A stretch of 64,000 bases of DNA from Agrobacterium tumefaciens (GTDB lineage: Bacteria; Pseudomonadota; Alphaproteobacteria; Rhizobiales; Rhizobiaceae), in the NCBI RefSeq assembly GCF_017726655.1, contig NZ_CP072309.1, positions 2,042,501 through 2,106,500 of the forward strand. The letters run 5' to 3'. Positions 63,531 through 64,000 of this stretch are shown in pieces. The notes below the pieces were generated by a model. That model was not told where the DNA came from. It ran no database searches and was given only the letters and a program-made list of their open reading frames with translations. The position numbers and the translations under genes were made by a program. The first letter of the stretch is position 1. Each line of letters starts with the position of its first letter.

Positions 63531-64000
63531 TTATTCTTTCGCGCCGTTCTTTTCCTTGAGTTCGGAAACCAGCGTTGCGAGGTCGGTCTTGTTCTGCAAA
63601 ATATCTTCCAGCAGCCGCTCAAGATCTTCCGAACGGTCGGCCTTGGAAAGAAGGTCGCGCAGTTCGTTGCGGGCATCCAGAAGCGCCTTGAGCGCCGGAA
63701 CCTGCTGCACGACAGCGCCGGGTTCGAAATCATCCATACTTTCGAACTTCAGGTTGACCTGCATGTCCGTGCCATCTTTCTGCAGCGTATTGGCAACGGA
63801 GATATTGAGACCGGGCGTCATGCGCCGCATGACTTCGTCGAAGTTGTCGCGGTCGATCTGAACGAATTTACGCTCCCCGAACGGCTTGAGCGGCTGGGTG
63901 GGATTGCCGGAGAAATCACCGAGCACACCGACCACGAAAGGCAGTTCCTTGACCACCATCGCGCCTTCGGTTTCGACTTCGTATTTGATATGAACGCGTG
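63531..64000 (-). CDS. tssB: T6SS sheath small subunit TssB (ImpB), 5' end outside the window
   Basis: About 155 residues are present; the frame runs off the right edge ([14 protein letters not shown] leads into it), so only a few N-terminal codons are missing. The signature [17 protein letters not shown] and the [18 protein letters not shown] helix identify VipA/TssB, which pairs with TssC to form the sheath. The Met at 63959 is internal. Confidence 0.95.
   Translation of the reverse strand, partial: RVHIKYEVETEGAMVVKELPFVVGVLGDFSGNPTQPLKPFGERKFVQIDRDNFDEVMRRMTPGLNISVANTLQKDGTDMQVNLKFESMDDFEPGAVVQQVPALKALLDARNELRDLLSKADRSEDLERLLEDILQNKTDLATLVSELKEKNGAKE

Noticed and set aside
1..64000. CRISPR arrays, tRNA or rRNA genes, prophage
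   Set aside because: No spaced direct repeats, no cloverleaf or rRNA-like stretch and no phage genes were seen by eye; the T6SS tail genes are not a prophage.

Overview
The window looks like a chromosomal segment of an alphaproteobacterium of the Agrobacterium/Rhizobium group. Three things point there. The right end carries an Agrobacterium-type imp (type VI secretion) operon in the order tssB-tssC-tssC2-tagJ-tssE-tssF-tssG-fha-tssK-tssL-tssM-tagF/pppA-ppkA. There are many peptide-type ABC transporters, and an ExoQ-like polysaccharide gene and a Zwf end typical of rhizobia. The genus is inferred, not proven. I saw no rRNA, tRNA or CRISPR.

Layout. 1-4.6 kb: 3' end of zwf, an ExoQ/O-antigen-ligase-like membrane protein, a CPA1 Na+/H+ antiporter and a DUF1206 membrane protein. 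4.8-12.5 kb: a ferric-hydroxamate siderophore locus with two divergent arms. The left arm is an AraC regulator, fhuC and fhuB joined by ATGA overlaps. The right arm is a TonB-dependent receptor, a FhuD-like binding protein and a FhuF-like reductase. 12.6-19.5 kb: mixed accessory genes. These are a frameshifted DUF4126 gene, a MerA-like flavoprotein, a small membrane-tailed protein, an IS3 transposase remnant, a CurA-type reductase with a 2-hydroxyacid dehydrogenase, an exported alpha/beta hydrolase and a GlxA-type regulator.

19.6-28.1 kb: a peptide-type ABC transporter operon ending in a CocE/NonD acyl hydrolase, plus a small membrane protein and a LysR regulator. 28.3-39.9 kb: a nine-gene leftward operon with a second peptide-type ABC transporter, two HyuA (hydantoinase/oxoprolinase)-DUF917 pairs and an isoaspartyl peptidase. 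A LuxR/LAL regulator at 40.0-42.4 kb reads divergently from it. This twin HyuA-DUF917 system is the most likely under-described metabolic unit here; its substrate is unknown, perhaps a hydantoin, thiohydantoin or other cyclic amide. A remnant flavin monooxygenase and a periplasmic gamma-glutamyltransferase follow.

45.3-64 kb: a Wza-like export lipoprotein converges on the T6SS operon across a 12-bp perfect hairpin. The T6SS operon reads leftward and enters the window inside tssB, so tssA and the hcp/effector operon are probably just beyond the right edge. It carries its regulatory set: kinase PpkA, a FHA protein, a TssL that keeps the known target Thr14, and TagF fused to a PP2C domain with altered metal-site motifs. 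A 13-residue leader ORF with a perfect Shine-Dalgarno ends on the tagF-pppA start codon and suggests translational coupling.
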